Shown piece by piece: positions 36,699 to 45,640 of a stretch of 63,117 nucleotides of DNA. Below the pieces are notes generated by a model that did no database searches, had not been told where the DNA came from, and saw only the letters and a list, made by a program, of their open reading frames with translations. This stretch comes from an uncultured SAR116 cluster alpha proteobacterium (lineage in GTDB: Bacteria; Pseudomonadota; Alphaproteobacteria; Puniceispirillales; Marisalimonadaceae). The translations under genes were made by a program, and so were the position numbers. The first letter of the stretch is position 1, and each line of letters opens with the position of its first letter. The stretch spans positions 1 through 63,117 of the forward strand of contig CACNFD010000012.1 in NCBI GenBank assembly GCA_902619615.1, given 5' to 3'.

Positions 36699-37667
36699 TT
36701 ATAATCTATTTTTCAAACTAACTGCAACCTGACCATTTGTTTCACCAATTTCAGCATTAAATAAAAGTTTATCATTTACAAAAAAATCTACACCATCAAC
36801 TGGAGGTAAATTCATTACATCACCTTCTTTAAATTGAATTAAATTAGATAGTGAAACTGACGGTTCACTTAAAATTGCTGAGACGGGTAGAGGAACGTTC
36901 AATACTGATTTTTCTAAACGTTCTCTCCAACTAGAATCGTCGTTGATGATATCAGATTGGACTCTTGAGCGTAGGAGAGAAGCAATTGGTTTTAAAGTTT
37001 GTAAAGGGTATATTATATCAAATGAAGCTGAATCAACGTTTGGAAGTTGCACCACAAATGAACATATAATTACTGAATCTGACGACTCAACTAAAGTTGC
37101 AAATTGAGGATTAATTTCTCTACTTTGATGTTTAATTGTTATTGGCATAAGATCTTTCCAAGCAGTTTCTAGACATTGGGAAATTCCATCTGATACTATT
37201 TCAATTATTCTATCTTCGGTGGCAGTAAACTCTGCTTTTGCAGAAGGAAAATTAGCTAATTTACCACCATAATAGCAATTTGTTAAAACACTAATAAAAG
37301 AAGGTTCAAGTACAAGTAACAACGATCCTCGAAGCTCATCAATTCTACTTGTATTTAAGCTCATAAAACTATTAAGACCTGCACTGTATTCATCGTAAGT
37401 TTTTACTTCAGGAGGGAATGGATTTATCTTTGGTTGTAATCTTATCATTGGTAAAAAAATACTTCGAACTAATCGAGCAAATCGCTCATTAATTAGCCTT
37501 AAAGCGTAGTAATCACCAAGAAGTTCTAAGTTATCAGAACCAAATGTAAAATCAGTCACTTCAACATCATTGTTTAATCCAGAGTTTGCAGTTATTTCCC
37601 CAGACTGAAGTCCTTCCATTAGAGCAGATACTTCATCAGAAGATAATTTACGAGATGTATTAGACAT
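36699..37667 (-). CDS. fliM: Flagellar motor switch protein FliM
   Basis: C-ring protein that binds phosphorylated CheY. The N-terminal CheY-binding motif is LSSDEVSALMEGLQ (residues about 8-21). A central CheC-like domain follows, with LINERFARLVRSIFLPMI and PSFISVLTNCYYGGK. The C-terminal SpoA-like domain is near 245-320, with LPVSAILSEPSVSLSNLIQFKEGDVM. Length is 322. The presence of the CheY-binding motif implies chemotactic control, although no che gene is in the window. Confidence 0.94.
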   Translation of the reverse strand: MSNTSRKLSSDEVSALMEGLQSGEITANSGLNNDVEVTDFTFGSDNLELLGDYYALRLINERFARLVRSIFLPMIRLQPKINPFPPEVKTYDEYSAGLNSFMSLNTSRIDELRGSLLLVLEPSFISVLTNCYYGGKLANFPSAKAEFTATEDRIIEIVSDGISQCLETAWKDLMPITIKHQSREINPQFATLVESSDSVIICSFVVQLPNVDSASFDIIYPLQTLKPIASLLRSRVQSDIINDDSSWRERLEKSVLNVPLPVSAILSEPSVSLSNLIQFKEGDVMNLPPVDGVDFFVNDKLLFNAEIGETNGQVAVSLKNRL

Positions 37668-37685
37668 TAATTATTAAATCCTATT

Positions 37686-38285
37686 CTATTGTAAAATAAA
37701 TGCAGTAAAATATACATCTTCTATACCTGGAAATTCATCAAGAGATTCTAATTTTTTATTTAGGACTACCATCAATCTCTCTGATAACTTTTTCTTACCA
37801 TCACTTCCTGAAATATCTTCCTCTGTAAAATCACTTATAGTTGATAATATTTCAGACCGTAAAGCTAATTGATGAGAATCAACTACTTCCATTACTTTTT
37901 CATCATACTGTGTAGACACACCAACACTTACCTGCAAAAATTTTCTACTTCCTTTTAAGTTAGTGGTAAAATCCCCTGGAAATTCGAAGTAGGTAGTTTC
38001 ATAACTATCAACTTCTGGGATGGCTTTTACATTCTTTTTTATAATGCCATCTTCACCTTCTTCTTCTCCTTTTTTATTTTCAGCATCTTCAGACTTTTTC
38101 TTTTCAGCTTCTTTTCCTTCAATTATTTGATTAACTTCAGCTGATGGATCTGGTTCAGGTTCACCACCAAATAAAAAATAACCAATACCTAGTCCAACAG
38201 CTATTAATAAAAAGCCGCCTACTACAAAAATAATTATTTTTAACAAGTTACTTTTTTTTGGTTCTTCTTCTACTTCATCTGCCAT
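37686..38285 (-). CDS. fliL: Flagellar basal body-associated protein FliL
   Basis: Single-span protein near the stator, 199 residues. One membrane helix is at about 15-38 (LLKIIIFVVGGFLLIAVGLGI). A highly acidic, Glu/Lys-rich linker (about 40-90) leads to a periplasmic FliL domain (YFEFPGDFTTNLKGSRKFLQV through FTAFILQ). FliL domains resemble stomatin-like folds and ring the stator. It is the gene after fliK, with 25 bases between, in the normal order K-L-M-N. Confidence 0.92.
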   Translation of the reverse strand: MADEVEEEPKKSNLLKIIIFVVGGFLLIAVGLGIGYFLFGGEPEPDPSAEVNQIIEGKEAEKKKSEDAENKKGEEEGEDGIIKKNVKAIPEVDSYETTYFEFPGDFTTNLKGSRKFLQVSVGVSTQYDEKVMEVVDSHQLALRSEILSTISDFTEEDISGSDGKKKLSERLMVVLNKKLESLDEFPGIEDVYFTAFILQ

Positions 38286-38310
38286 TTTTTTCTCACTACG
38301 TAGTTGTTAA

Positions 38311-39663
38311 TTATGCTATTACGTTTACAATATGTCTAGATGAAACATTCTCATCCGAACTATTTTTAATATCTTTTTGTTCATTTTCAGATTCAGATTT
38401 TGTCAAATTATTTTGCTCATTCTTGTTTGCATTTTTGTTAAAACTATTTTTGGAACCAAAATATTTACTGTCGTCATGAGCTAAAAATTCTAAATCAATT
38501 CCTTGATCGTTAAAAAGTTTCTGAAGATGATTTTCATTTTGAGTTAATGCACTTGTAACAAAGGTATTTTCAGTAATTATTTTAACGTTGCCTGTTCCAT
38601 TTTTTAAACTTATGGACACTTTAAGCCTTCCTAAATTTTTAGGTTTAAGATTAAATTCAATTTCTTCTCCACCATTTACTAAAGCATTTTCTATTCTAGA
38701 AACAAGTTTTGAAGTCCATCCTTTCTGGGTTAGATCGAGGGTTTCTAACAAACCCTCTAAGACGGAGTTAAAACCTCCATTTGAAAGTGAGGTATGATTT
38801 TGCTGAGAAAATTGATTACCCTTACTGGCAGACTCAATAGAACTTTGTATATTTAAAACTTTATCATTAACTTTGATTTCATTCATCTTATTCTTTACTA
38901 ATTCATCACTTACTTGATTATTGAGCTGATTTAAATTTGTATTATTTGATAATTTATCTGTTAATGTAGTTGAATCTATTTTTTCTTTATGTTGAAAAGT
39001 ATTAGAATGTGATAATTGATATAGTTTATTAGGATGACTATTTTTTTTAATTTTTTTAACAAAATGTATTTGTTTATTATCAAGAGTTAACGTTTGATGA
39101 TTATCTAATTTTTGTTCAGACTTTATTATTTCATTAGTATTTTTTTTAATAAAATTTGCTTCAGGATTATTTTCTCTACTTTTATTAAAAGACTGTTCTA
39201 GACTTTTAATTACAGTTGTCGAACCACTTTTAGTAACAGGTGTTAAACCTTTAAAACTTTCATTTTTTATTTTATTATTTAATTCTTTAAAGTTATTATG
39301 TGCAGGAAATTTGATAAAAATGTTTTTATTATATTTTCTTGTTGAATCTAAAAAACTAAATATCTTATCCTTTATTTCAGATTTAATGCTTTGATCTGAT
39401 TGAACTTCTCTTTTAAGACTCTTTAGATTAACTGAATTTAAATTACTGGTGTTTAAATTAGGCAGAATATAAGATAAATATTCCAAAATTTCTATTTCTT
39501 CTTTTTTTAATACAAATTCAAAGTCGTCTGAAATATTATTTGAATTTACTTCATTACTAATATTGATCGAAAATAGTGAACCTAATAAAGAAGCATTATC
39601 GTCTCCTTTATTTGAAATAGACAAAAAGTCAGAATTATTATTTACATTATTTGTAATTTTCAT
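38311..39663 (-). CDS. fliK: Flagellar hook-length control protein FliK
   Basis: Secreted molecular ruler for hook length, 450 residues. The long N-terminal part is polar, Asn/Ser/Lys-rich and variable. The C-terminal conserved domain (about 310-395) contains WTSKLVSRIENALVNGGEEIEFNLKPKNLGRLKVSISLKNG (in part: IEFNLKPKNLGRLKVSI), matching the FliK LxPxxLGxxxVxI pattern. A sigma-54 promoter begins 27 bases upstream. Since its start point would be near 39679, I prefer ATG 39663 to GTG 39675. Confidence 0.9.
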   Translation of the reverse strand: MKITNNVNNNSDFLSISNKGDDNASLLGSLFSINISNEVNSNNISDDFEFVLKKEEIEILEYLSYILPNLNTSNLNSVNLKSLKREVQSDQSIKSEIKDKIFSFLDSTRKYNKNIFIKFPAHNNFKELNNKIKNESFKGLTPVTKSGSTTVIKSLEQSFNKSRENNPEANFIKKNTNEIIKSEQKLDNHQTLTLDNKQIHFVKKIKKNSHPNKLYQLSHSNTFQHKEKIDSTTLTDKLSNNTNLNQLNNQVSDELVKNKMNEIKVNDKVLNIQSSIESASKGNQFSQQNHTSLSNGGFNSVLEGLLETLDLTQKGWTSKLVSRIENALVNGGEEIEFNLKPKNLGRLKVSISLKNGTGNVKIITENTFVTSALTQNENHLQKLFNDQGIDLEFLAHDDSKYFGSKNSFNKNANKNEQNNLTKSESENEQKDIKNSSDENVSSRHIVNVIA

Positions 39664-39689
39664 TTTAAATTCCACATTTTGTTTTTAAC

Positions 39690-39705
39690 TGCAAATACAG
39701 TGCCA
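39690..39705 (-). promoter_or_regulatory. Sigma-54 promoter for fliK
   Basis: Minus strand TGGCACTGTATTTGCA is a perfect match to the TGGCAC-N5-TTGC(A) consensus. It lies in the fliJ-fliK spacer; the predicted start point is near 39679, 16 bases upstream of the chosen fliK ATG. Drives fliK and probably fliL-fliM-fliN. Confidence 0.88.
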
Positions 39706-39733
39706 TTCTTAAAATATGTTATTCTAAAATGCT

Positions 39734-40126
39734 TTATTGATAACTTTTCTTTTCTAATTCACTAATGAACGATCTTTTATATTCCAAAAATTTTTCTTCA
39801 GCCTTAACTTTCTTTAAATTATTTATAACAATTTTCTGTCTTATTGTTTCCTTTTCTGCACGCAAATATTTATTTCTATTTGATGCAATATTTTTTTGAC
39901 TTTGAAGCGTAGTAAGTAGTTTGGCATTATTTTTAAAAAAACCTGAATTAATTATTTTGTTTGAGGAATTATTTTTACTATTCTCCATAATAGAATTTAT
40001 TTGATCAATAAGATTTTCATTTTTAATAATTTCATTTTGTACCAAGTTAGAGTTAGTAATTTCTTTTGAAACATCTTTTTTTCTTACAGTAGCAAGCCTC
40101 TGAAATCTTCTAATTTTTTTTTGCAA
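39734..40126 (-). CDS. fliJ: Flagellar export chaperone/coupler FliJ
   Basis: A 130-residue, almost entirely helical, basic protein, fitting FliJ, which stimulates the export ATPase FliI and contacts FlhA. Sequence similarity is low, as is usual, so the call rests on length, coiled-coil character (ATVRKKDVSKEI through KRSFISELEKK) and position directly after fliI in the fliE-F-G-H-I-J order. A 58-base spacer with the fliK sigma-54 promoter follows. Confidence 0.8.
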   Translation of the reverse strand: MQKKIRRFQRLATVRKKDVSKEITNSNLVQNEIIKNENLIDQINSIMENSKNNSSNKIINSGFFKNNAKLLTTLQSQKNIASNRNKYLRAEKETIRQKIVINNLKKVKAEEKFLEYKRSFISELEKKSYQ

Positions 40127-40135
40127 TTATTTTAC

Positions 40136-41455
40136 CTATTCATATAATTTTAATAATGCTGATTTCGAACTTTCAAAATTTGCTTTTTCAGCATTACTTT
40201 GGGATATAAAATCAATCAATTTTGGCCACATTGATATAGCATCATCTAGATCTTTATCTTGTCCATGAGTATATCCTCCCATTAACAGCAAGTCCTTATT
40301 TTCTATGTAAGAACTAATATGTTTTCTAAATAATTTTGAGGCATTTAAGTGATCATCTGAAATTAGTTCATTCATAACCCTGCTAATTGAATTAGAAATG
40401 TCAACTGCAGGATAAATACCCATTTGTGCATTTAATCTACTTAAAACAATATGGCCATCAAGTATTGCCCTTGCTGCATCAACAACTGGATCATTATTAT
40501 CATCTCCATCAGCTAAAATTGTGTAAAATGAAGTAATGCTTCCATTTCCTTTATAACCTGTTCCTGTCCTCTCTATTAAATTAGGGATCATAGAAATTAC
40601 TGAAGGTGGATAACCTTTTGACGTAGCCACTTCTCCTAAAGACAAACCAATTTCTCTTTTTGCATGTGCAATTCTTGTTAAACTATCCATTATTAATAAC
40701 ACATTTTTACCTTGGTCTCTGAAATATTCTGCTATTGCAGTAGCTCTATTAGCACCCCTAATCCTCATCAATGGTGATCTGTCTGCTGGGACAGCAACTA
40801 CAGTAATTTTTTTAGATGTTTCATCATTAAACAATTCGTTAACCATTGTACCAACTTCTCTAGCTCGCTCACCAATTAAAGCAATTACAACCACATCTGC
40901 ATCTGTATATTTACTCATCATCCCTAATAAAACTGATTTACCAACTCCTGAACCAGCAATAATTCCAAGCCTTTGACCTTGGCCAACAGTCAATAATGCA
41001 TTAATAATTCTTACTCCAACATCTAATGGTTTATTTATAAAACTTCTTTTTAAAGGGTTCATAATTTTACCCATAAGAGGCCATTTATTTTTTATTGTAC
41101 CTAAGGGTTTTTCATCTAGTGGTCTACCAAAGGCATCTGTTACTCTTCCTAATAATGTGTTGTCTACATCTATGTATCTTCCATTGTCTTTTAATGAAAC
41201 TTGACACCCAGAAACTATGTGCGAGGAATTTTCTAGGACAGCAAGCATGTTATGTTTTTCGTTAAAACGAATTACTTCAGCAAGAATTTCTTTTCCCATT
41301 TGGTCCTTTACTATACAAAGACTTCCTATAGGGGCTGGAAAAGGATCACAGTAAATAATATTACCATCAAAGTGATTCACTCTTCCTGAACTAAAAATTG
41401 ATATAGGTCTTTTTATTTGGGATATATTATTTATTAGTTTTGTCTCAAAATTCAT
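40136..41455 (-). CDS. fliI: Flagellum-specific export ATPase FliI
   Basis: F1-beta-like ATPase that energises flagellar export. The 439-residue product has VGQGQRLGIIAGSGVGKSVLLGMM (Walker A, 167-174), VVIALIGERAREVG, VLLIMDSLTRIAHAKREIGLSLGEVATSKGYPPSV (in part: MDSLTRIAHAKREIGL; Walker B and following loop), and ARAILDGHIVLSRLNAQMGIYPAVDI. These distinguish FliI from AtpB/AtpD. It follows fliH by 18 bases. Confidence 0.95.
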   Translation of the reverse strand: MNFETKLINNISQIKRPISIFSSGRVNHFDGNIIYCDPFPAPIGSLCIVKDQMGKEILAEVIRFNEKHNMLAVLENSSHIVSGCQVSLKDNGRYIDVDNTLLGRVTDAFGRPLDEKPLGTIKNKWPLMGKIMNPLKRSFINKPLDVGVRIINALLTVGQGQRLGIIAGSGVGKSVLLGMMSKYTDADVVVIALIGERAREVGTMVNELFNDETSKKITVVAVPADRSPLMRIRGANRATAIAEYFRDQGKNVLLIMDSLTRIAHAKREIGLSLGEVATSKGYPPSVISMIPNLIERTGTGYKGNGSITSFYTILADGDDNNDPVVDAARAILDGHIVLSRLNAQMGIYPAVDISNSISRVMNELISDDHLNASKLFRKHISSYIENKDLLLMGGYTHGQDKDLDDAISMWPKLIDFISQSNAEKANFESSKSALLKLYE

Positions 41456-41473
41456 AAATCAATTCCAATTTTT

Positions 41474-42493
41474 TTAAGTGCTATAAACGCTTTTTTCTGA
41501 ATATCGCATTCCATCACAATTCAAGATTATATCACCTCTTGAAAGTTCTTTATTAGAAATAAACACTTTTTTATCTTCATTTTTATTGAAATCTTTTATT
41601 TTTGAAAGTGCTTCAAAATCTTGATCATTAACTTCAATTGTAATTTTATCTTCATAACAATTAATATTTTTTAGAAATGATTTGATTTTCTTTTCATATT
41701 TGTCCGGCATTTTATCTATTTGGTAACCTGCAAGATCATATGAAATTTCAAGAATTTTATTTTCAAAAACTTCATATAAAGCTTTTTCACTTAGGGTTGA
41801 TAGTGATGATAAAATATTTTGAAAATTGTCATAATCTGTTTGTAATGTTTCTGAAACATTTTCTGATAATTTATTATCCTCTAAACTTTTATTAACTTCA
41901 TCCTCATTTTTATTCATTGATTGAGAAACAGCATCTCTCACAGAATCTAAAGCTTGTTGGGTCTCATCATCAGCCTTAATAATTTCATCTGATCTTGTCT
42001 CAACTATTGTTTCATTTTGTTGTTTTGGAGTATTACTTTCATTGTCTAAAAAATTTTCATCTTTTTCAAAGTTTTCAGCTTGAATATCTTCTTCAACTTT
42101 ATCTCCATTAAACTGATCAGTGTCATTAATTTCTTCATGATTATTAGCTTGCTCAGCGTCAAATTGTTCATCTGTTTTATTCTCAATTTCCTTATTTTCT
42201 TCTGGCTTCACTTCTTCTATTTTTTTTTCATCATTAGTTTCATCAATTTCTTCTTGCGAATTATTTAAGGTATCAGATGTTTTACTATTAGTAACTTCTT
42301 CTTCATTGATTTTTTGATTAGATTCAAAATCAAGTGCAATTTCAATTAATGATTTTTTTAAAAAATCAGAATTATTTGAAATATTTTTGTCTTCAAAAAT
42401 AGACTCTGATTGAGATTTTAAAATAGATTTAATTTCATCGCTACTTAACGGAACAACGTTTTGAGTATCTTTATTTTCCTGTTCTTGTTTCAT
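41474..42493 (-). CDS. fliH: Flagellar assembly protein FliH with long acidic extension
   Basis: FliH is the stator-like regulator of FliI. The 339-residue protein is longer than most (about 230-260). Residues about 45-200 are strikingly acidic and Asn/Glu/Lys-rich, while residues about 215-335 look like the FliH C-terminal domain (LYEVFENKILEISYDLAGYQID, then DKITIEVNDQDFEAL and ELSRGDIILNCDGMRY). The position between fliG and fliI is decisive. ATG 42493 is chosen; TTG 42505 would add four residues. Confidence 0.82.
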   Translation of the reverse strand: MKQEQENKDTQNVVPLSSDEIKSILKSQSESIFEDKNISNNSDFLKKSLIEIALDFESNQKINEEEVTNSKTSDTLNNSQEEIDETNDEKKIEEVKPEENKEIENKTDEQFDAEQANNHEEINDTDQFNGDKVEEDIQAENFEKDENFLDNESNTPKQQNETIVETRSDEIIKADDETQQALDSVRDAVSQSMNKNEDEVNKSLEDNKLSENVSETLQTDYDNFQNILSSLSTLSEKALYEVFENKILEISYDLAGYQIDKMPDKYEKKIKSFLKNINCYEDKITIEVNDQDFEALSKIKDFNKNEDKKVFISNKELSRGDIILNCDGMRYSEKSVYST

Positions 42494-42519
42494 GGCCAAA
42501 TTCAAAACTTTAAAATAAA

Positions 42520-43557
42520 TTATACATAATCATCGCCACCGCGACCTGCTAACACAATAGATCCCTCGTCAGACATTCTTCTTGCTACAGCAATTATCTG
42601 TTTTTGTGCCTCTTGAACTTCTGTCAATCTAACTGGCCCAAGTGCTTCCATTTCATCCTGTATATTTGCTGCCGCACGTTGTGACATACATCCAAATAAT
42701 TTTGTTTTCAATTCCTCATCCGCACCTTTAAGCGCTAAAATAATCAAATCATCTTCTACAGCACGAAGAAGCGTTTGTAGAGACTTATCATCAGATAATA
42801 GTAACGTTTCAAATACAAACATACTGTCTTGAATATCTTGCATTAGCTGCTTATCATCTTTTAAAATTTCTTTCATTATTTTTGCTTCACCATCTTGACT
42901 TAGAAAATTCATTATTTTAGCTGCTGCTGGAACCCCACCTACTTTACTAGCTCTTAAACTTGCATTAGAAGAAAAAACCTTTTGCATTACTCTATCTAAC
43001 TCTTTTAATGCTTCAGGCTGAACTGTTTCCAATGTCGCTATTCTTTTTATTATATCTGATTGACTTTTTTCAGGCATAAATGTCAAAACGTCTGATGCAG
43101 TTGATGGTTCTAAGTAAGAAATTATTAATGCTATGATTTGTGGATGCTCATCAATGATTAGGTCAGCGATTGATCTAGCATCAAGCCAATCAAGTATTTC
43201 AATTGCTTTATTACTGTCTGAAGGAGTGATTTTTCCTAAAACAGTTTGTGCTTTATCTTCACCTAATGATTTAGTCAGAACGTTTTTTATATAGCCCCCT
43301 CCAGATATACCAAGACTTGTTTGTGCTTTAATAATTGCTAAAAATTCGTCTAAGACTAAATTAACTGTATCTTGACCTAAACCTTGAACAGAATACATTG
43401 CTGATCCTAAAACTTGAACTTCCTTAGGAGAGAGGTTTCCCATTATTTCAGCGGCTTCATCTTCACCAATTAACATCATTAGAATTGCGCATTTTTGCGT
43501 CCCTGTTAAACCCTGGTAAACTTCATCTGCACTTGGTTTTTTTACTGCTTCTGCCAT
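42520..43557 (-). CDS. fliG: Flagellar motor switch protein FliG
   Basis: C-ring protein that transmits torque by contacting the MotA stator. In the 345-residue protein, LTGTQKCAILMMLIGEDEAAEIM starts the N-terminal domain. The middle domain carries the EHPQ motif (LIIDEHPQIIALIISYLEP). The C-terminal domain includes VFETLLLSDDKSLQTLLRAVEDDLIILALKGADEEL (in part: LLRAVEDDLIILALKG), the charged torque helix, and MSQRAAANIQDEME. It follows fliF by 21 bases. Confidence 0.95.
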   Translation of the reverse strand: MAEAVKKPSADEVYQGLTGTQKCAILMMLIGEDEAAEIMGNLSPKEVQVLGSAMYSVQGLGQDTVNLVLDEFLAIIKAQTSLGISGGGYIKNVLTKSLGEDKAQTVLGKITPSDSNKAIEILDWLDARSIADLIIDEHPQIIALIISYLEPSTASDVLTFMPEKSQSDIIKRIATLETVQPEALKELDRVMQKVFSSNASLRASKVGGVPAAAKIMNFLSQDGEAKIMKEILKDDKQLMQDIQDSMFVFETLLLSDDKSLQTLLRAVEDDLIILALKGADEELKTKLFGCMSQRAAANIQDEMEALGPVRLTEVQEAQKQIIAVARRMSDEGSIVLAGRGGDDYV

Positions 43558-43578
43558 TTTATTACCCTACTCTTTACT

Positions 43579-45291
43579 TTATTCTTTTTCCATCATATTT
43601 TTAAATACGCTAGAAACACGACCCGCCTCGTCTCCAACAATCATTCTAATAACAGCAACTTTATCATCATAAGTATTAGCTGTATCTAACATCTCAGCTG
43701 AAATGGCAGCCTTCTTAGGTTTTAGCTTAGCTTTTATGTCTTCAAGAGATTCACCTTCTTGTACTTCAATTTTATCATCTACGTCATCTTCTTCATCAGA
43801 AACCATTGCGCCTGGTCCAGATGTATAACCAGCTGGAACAAGAACTCTTTTCAATAAAGGGTGTAATGCTCCAAATATAACAATAGCTAGTATTAAAACT
43901 GTAGCTAGTTGTTGAGCTAGTTCCTTTACAGATTCATTTTCATACCAAGGAACTTTATCAGCCTCTAAAATATCTACAAAAGGACTACTTGTTACAGTTA
44001 CGCTATCTCCTCTTGCTTCATCGAACCCAAGAGCTTCTTGTACAAGAGATTTTATCTCTAATAGTTTTTCATCACTAAACTTTTCAAAAGTAACAACCCC
44101 TTCTGGATTTATTGTTTTCTTTTCACGAATAATCACTGCAGCTTTTATTTTTTTAATTTCTCCATATTGAGCTTTAGTAGTTTCAACTTTTCTACTAACT
44201 TCGTAATTTTTTACAGAAGTTTGACTTCTTTGTTTTAAGCTTGCACCTGCTCCTTTATCCTCTGGAGCTTGTGTTTTTAAATCTGGGGCTAATGGTGGAG
44301 CATTAGACAATGCACCAGGAATACCTCTAGCTTCAGGGTTTGCACTCTCATCTAATGAACTTTGTTCACTTCTAAGGGCATTCCCTTTAGGATCCACAGA
44401 TTCTTCTGTTATTTCTCTTTGAGTAAAATTCATATCAACATTTATTTCAGCTTTTAAATTACCTGCACCAACTATTGGTGTCAGCAATGAGATAATTCTA
44501 GATTTGTATATTTCACCTAACCTCATTGTCTGAGACATTTGTTCACTAGAAATTGATGCAGAAAGATCATTTGATGGTTTAGATAAAAGTTCTCCAAATT
44601 GATCAACTACTGTTATATTTTCTGATGGTAAATTTGGGACTGAGGACGCTACAAGATGCACTATTGATTGTACTTGTTGTCTTCCCAAAGATCTACCATT
44701 TGCTAATTTCACAAACACAGAAGCGGAAGGAAGAGCTATCTCTCTAGCAAAAACTGTCTTTTCAGGAATGGCTAAATGGACTCTTGCGGAACTTACACCT
44801 GAAATATGATTAATTGAACGTGCTAATTCTGCTTCCAAAGATTGTTTGATTTTAATAGCTTCAACAGACCTACTTGTTCCCATTGGCATGTCACCTAAGC
44901 TATCATAACCATCAGGAACTGATGAGGGCAAGCCTTCGCCTGCAAGCAACATTCTTGATTCATGATAATCTTTAACTGGTACAATGACTTCTCCAGTAGA
45001 TGGATTTAGTGATGCATTAACACCATTTTGTTTCAATGTCTGAATAACTAATGCCTTCTCACTTTCTGGTAGTGAAGCAAAAAGTGTGGTCACATCTGAT
45101 TTTTGCATAGTGAAAAATACTATCAAACCAACAAATGCAACAATCACTCCAAAAATCAATGGAACTGATTTTTGAACTGCAGGATCAGCTGTCATTCTCC
45201 TGACATTTGAAATTGATGTCCTTATCCTACTGATAAGGCCAGTGTTTTGATTAACACCTGTTAGATCATTTCCTGTTGTTGCTTCTGCCAT
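43579..45291 (-). CDS. fliF: Flagellar MS-ring protein FliF
   Basis: Membrane ring that anchors the motor and houses the export gate. In the 570-residue protein the first membrane helix is at about 43-63 (SVPLIFGVIVAFVGLIVFFT) and the second at about 460-480 (LATVLILAIVIFGALHPLL). Between them are the secretin-like ring-building domains (VIVPVKDYHESRMLLAGEGLP, SARVHLAIPEKTVFAR) and the long periplasmic beta region. A C-terminal FliG-binding segment contains AVIRMIVGDEAGRVSSVFKNM. Follows fliE by 23 bases. Confidence 0.95.
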   Translation of the reverse strand: MAEATTGNDLTGVNQNTGLISRIRTSISNVRRMTADPAVQKSVPLIFGVIVAFVGLIVFFTMQKSDVTTLFASLPESEKALVIQTLKQNGVNASLNPSTGEVIVPVKDYHESRMLLAGEGLPSSVPDGYDSLGDMPMGTSRSVEAIKIKQSLEAELARSINHISGVSSARVHLAIPEKTVFAREIALPSASVFVKLANGRSLGRQQVQSIVHLVASSVPNLPSENITVVDQFGELLSKPSNDLSASISSEQMSQTMRLGEIYKSRIISLLTPIVGAGNLKAEINVDMNFTQREITEESVDPKGNALRSEQSSLDESANPEARGIPGALSNAPPLAPDLKTQAPEDKGAGASLKQRSQTSVKNYEVSRKVETTKAQYGEIKKIKAAVIIREKKTINPEGVVTFEKFSDEKLLEIKSLVQEALGFDEARGDSVTVTSSPFVDILEADKVPWYENESVKELAQQLATVLILAIVIFGALHPLLKRVLVPAGYTSGPGAMVSDEEDDVDDKIEVQEGESLEDIKAKLKPKKAAISAEMLDTANTYDDKVAVIRMIVGDEAGRVSSVFKNMMEKE

Positions 45292-45314
45292 AATCTTTTC
45301 CTAACAATTTTAAA

Positions 45315-45626
45315 TTAAACGGGCATATTCATTATGTCTTTGTATGAACTCAAAACTTTGTTCCTTACATTTAAAGTCATTTGAAATGCAATATTTGAAA
45401 TTTGCTGTTGCATAATAACCTTTGTAAGGTCTGTTTCTTTTCCAAGTTCATAATCTTTAGTAATTTGTGACGCTTTATTTTGAGTTTCAGCCACAGAATT
45501 AATAGCGTCATTTATTTTCTTCGAAAATTCTTCGGTTTTTTTATTTCCTGAAAAAGCTTCATTTGCTTTTTCTAGAATATTTTGCCTAAGAACATCTGTG
45601 CTTATGTTTTGATTTGAAACTTTCAT
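45315..45626 (-). CDS. fliE: Flagellar hook-basal body protein FliE
   Basis: Small adaptor between the MS ring and the rod. It has 103 residues, with the conserved C-terminal helices TDLTKVIMQQQISNIAFQMTLNVRNKVLSSYKDIMNMPV (in part: FQMTLNVRNKVLSSYKDIM), which is the family signature. It starts 14 bases after the fleT stop and leads the fliE-F-G-H-I-J series. Confidence 0.94.
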   Translation of the reverse strand: MKVSNQNISTDVLRQNILEKANEAFSGNKKTEEFSKKINDAINSVAETQNKASQITKDYELGKETDLTKVIMQQQISNIAFQMTLNVRNKVLSSYKDIMNMPV

Positions 45627-45640
45627 TATTTTTTATCCTT

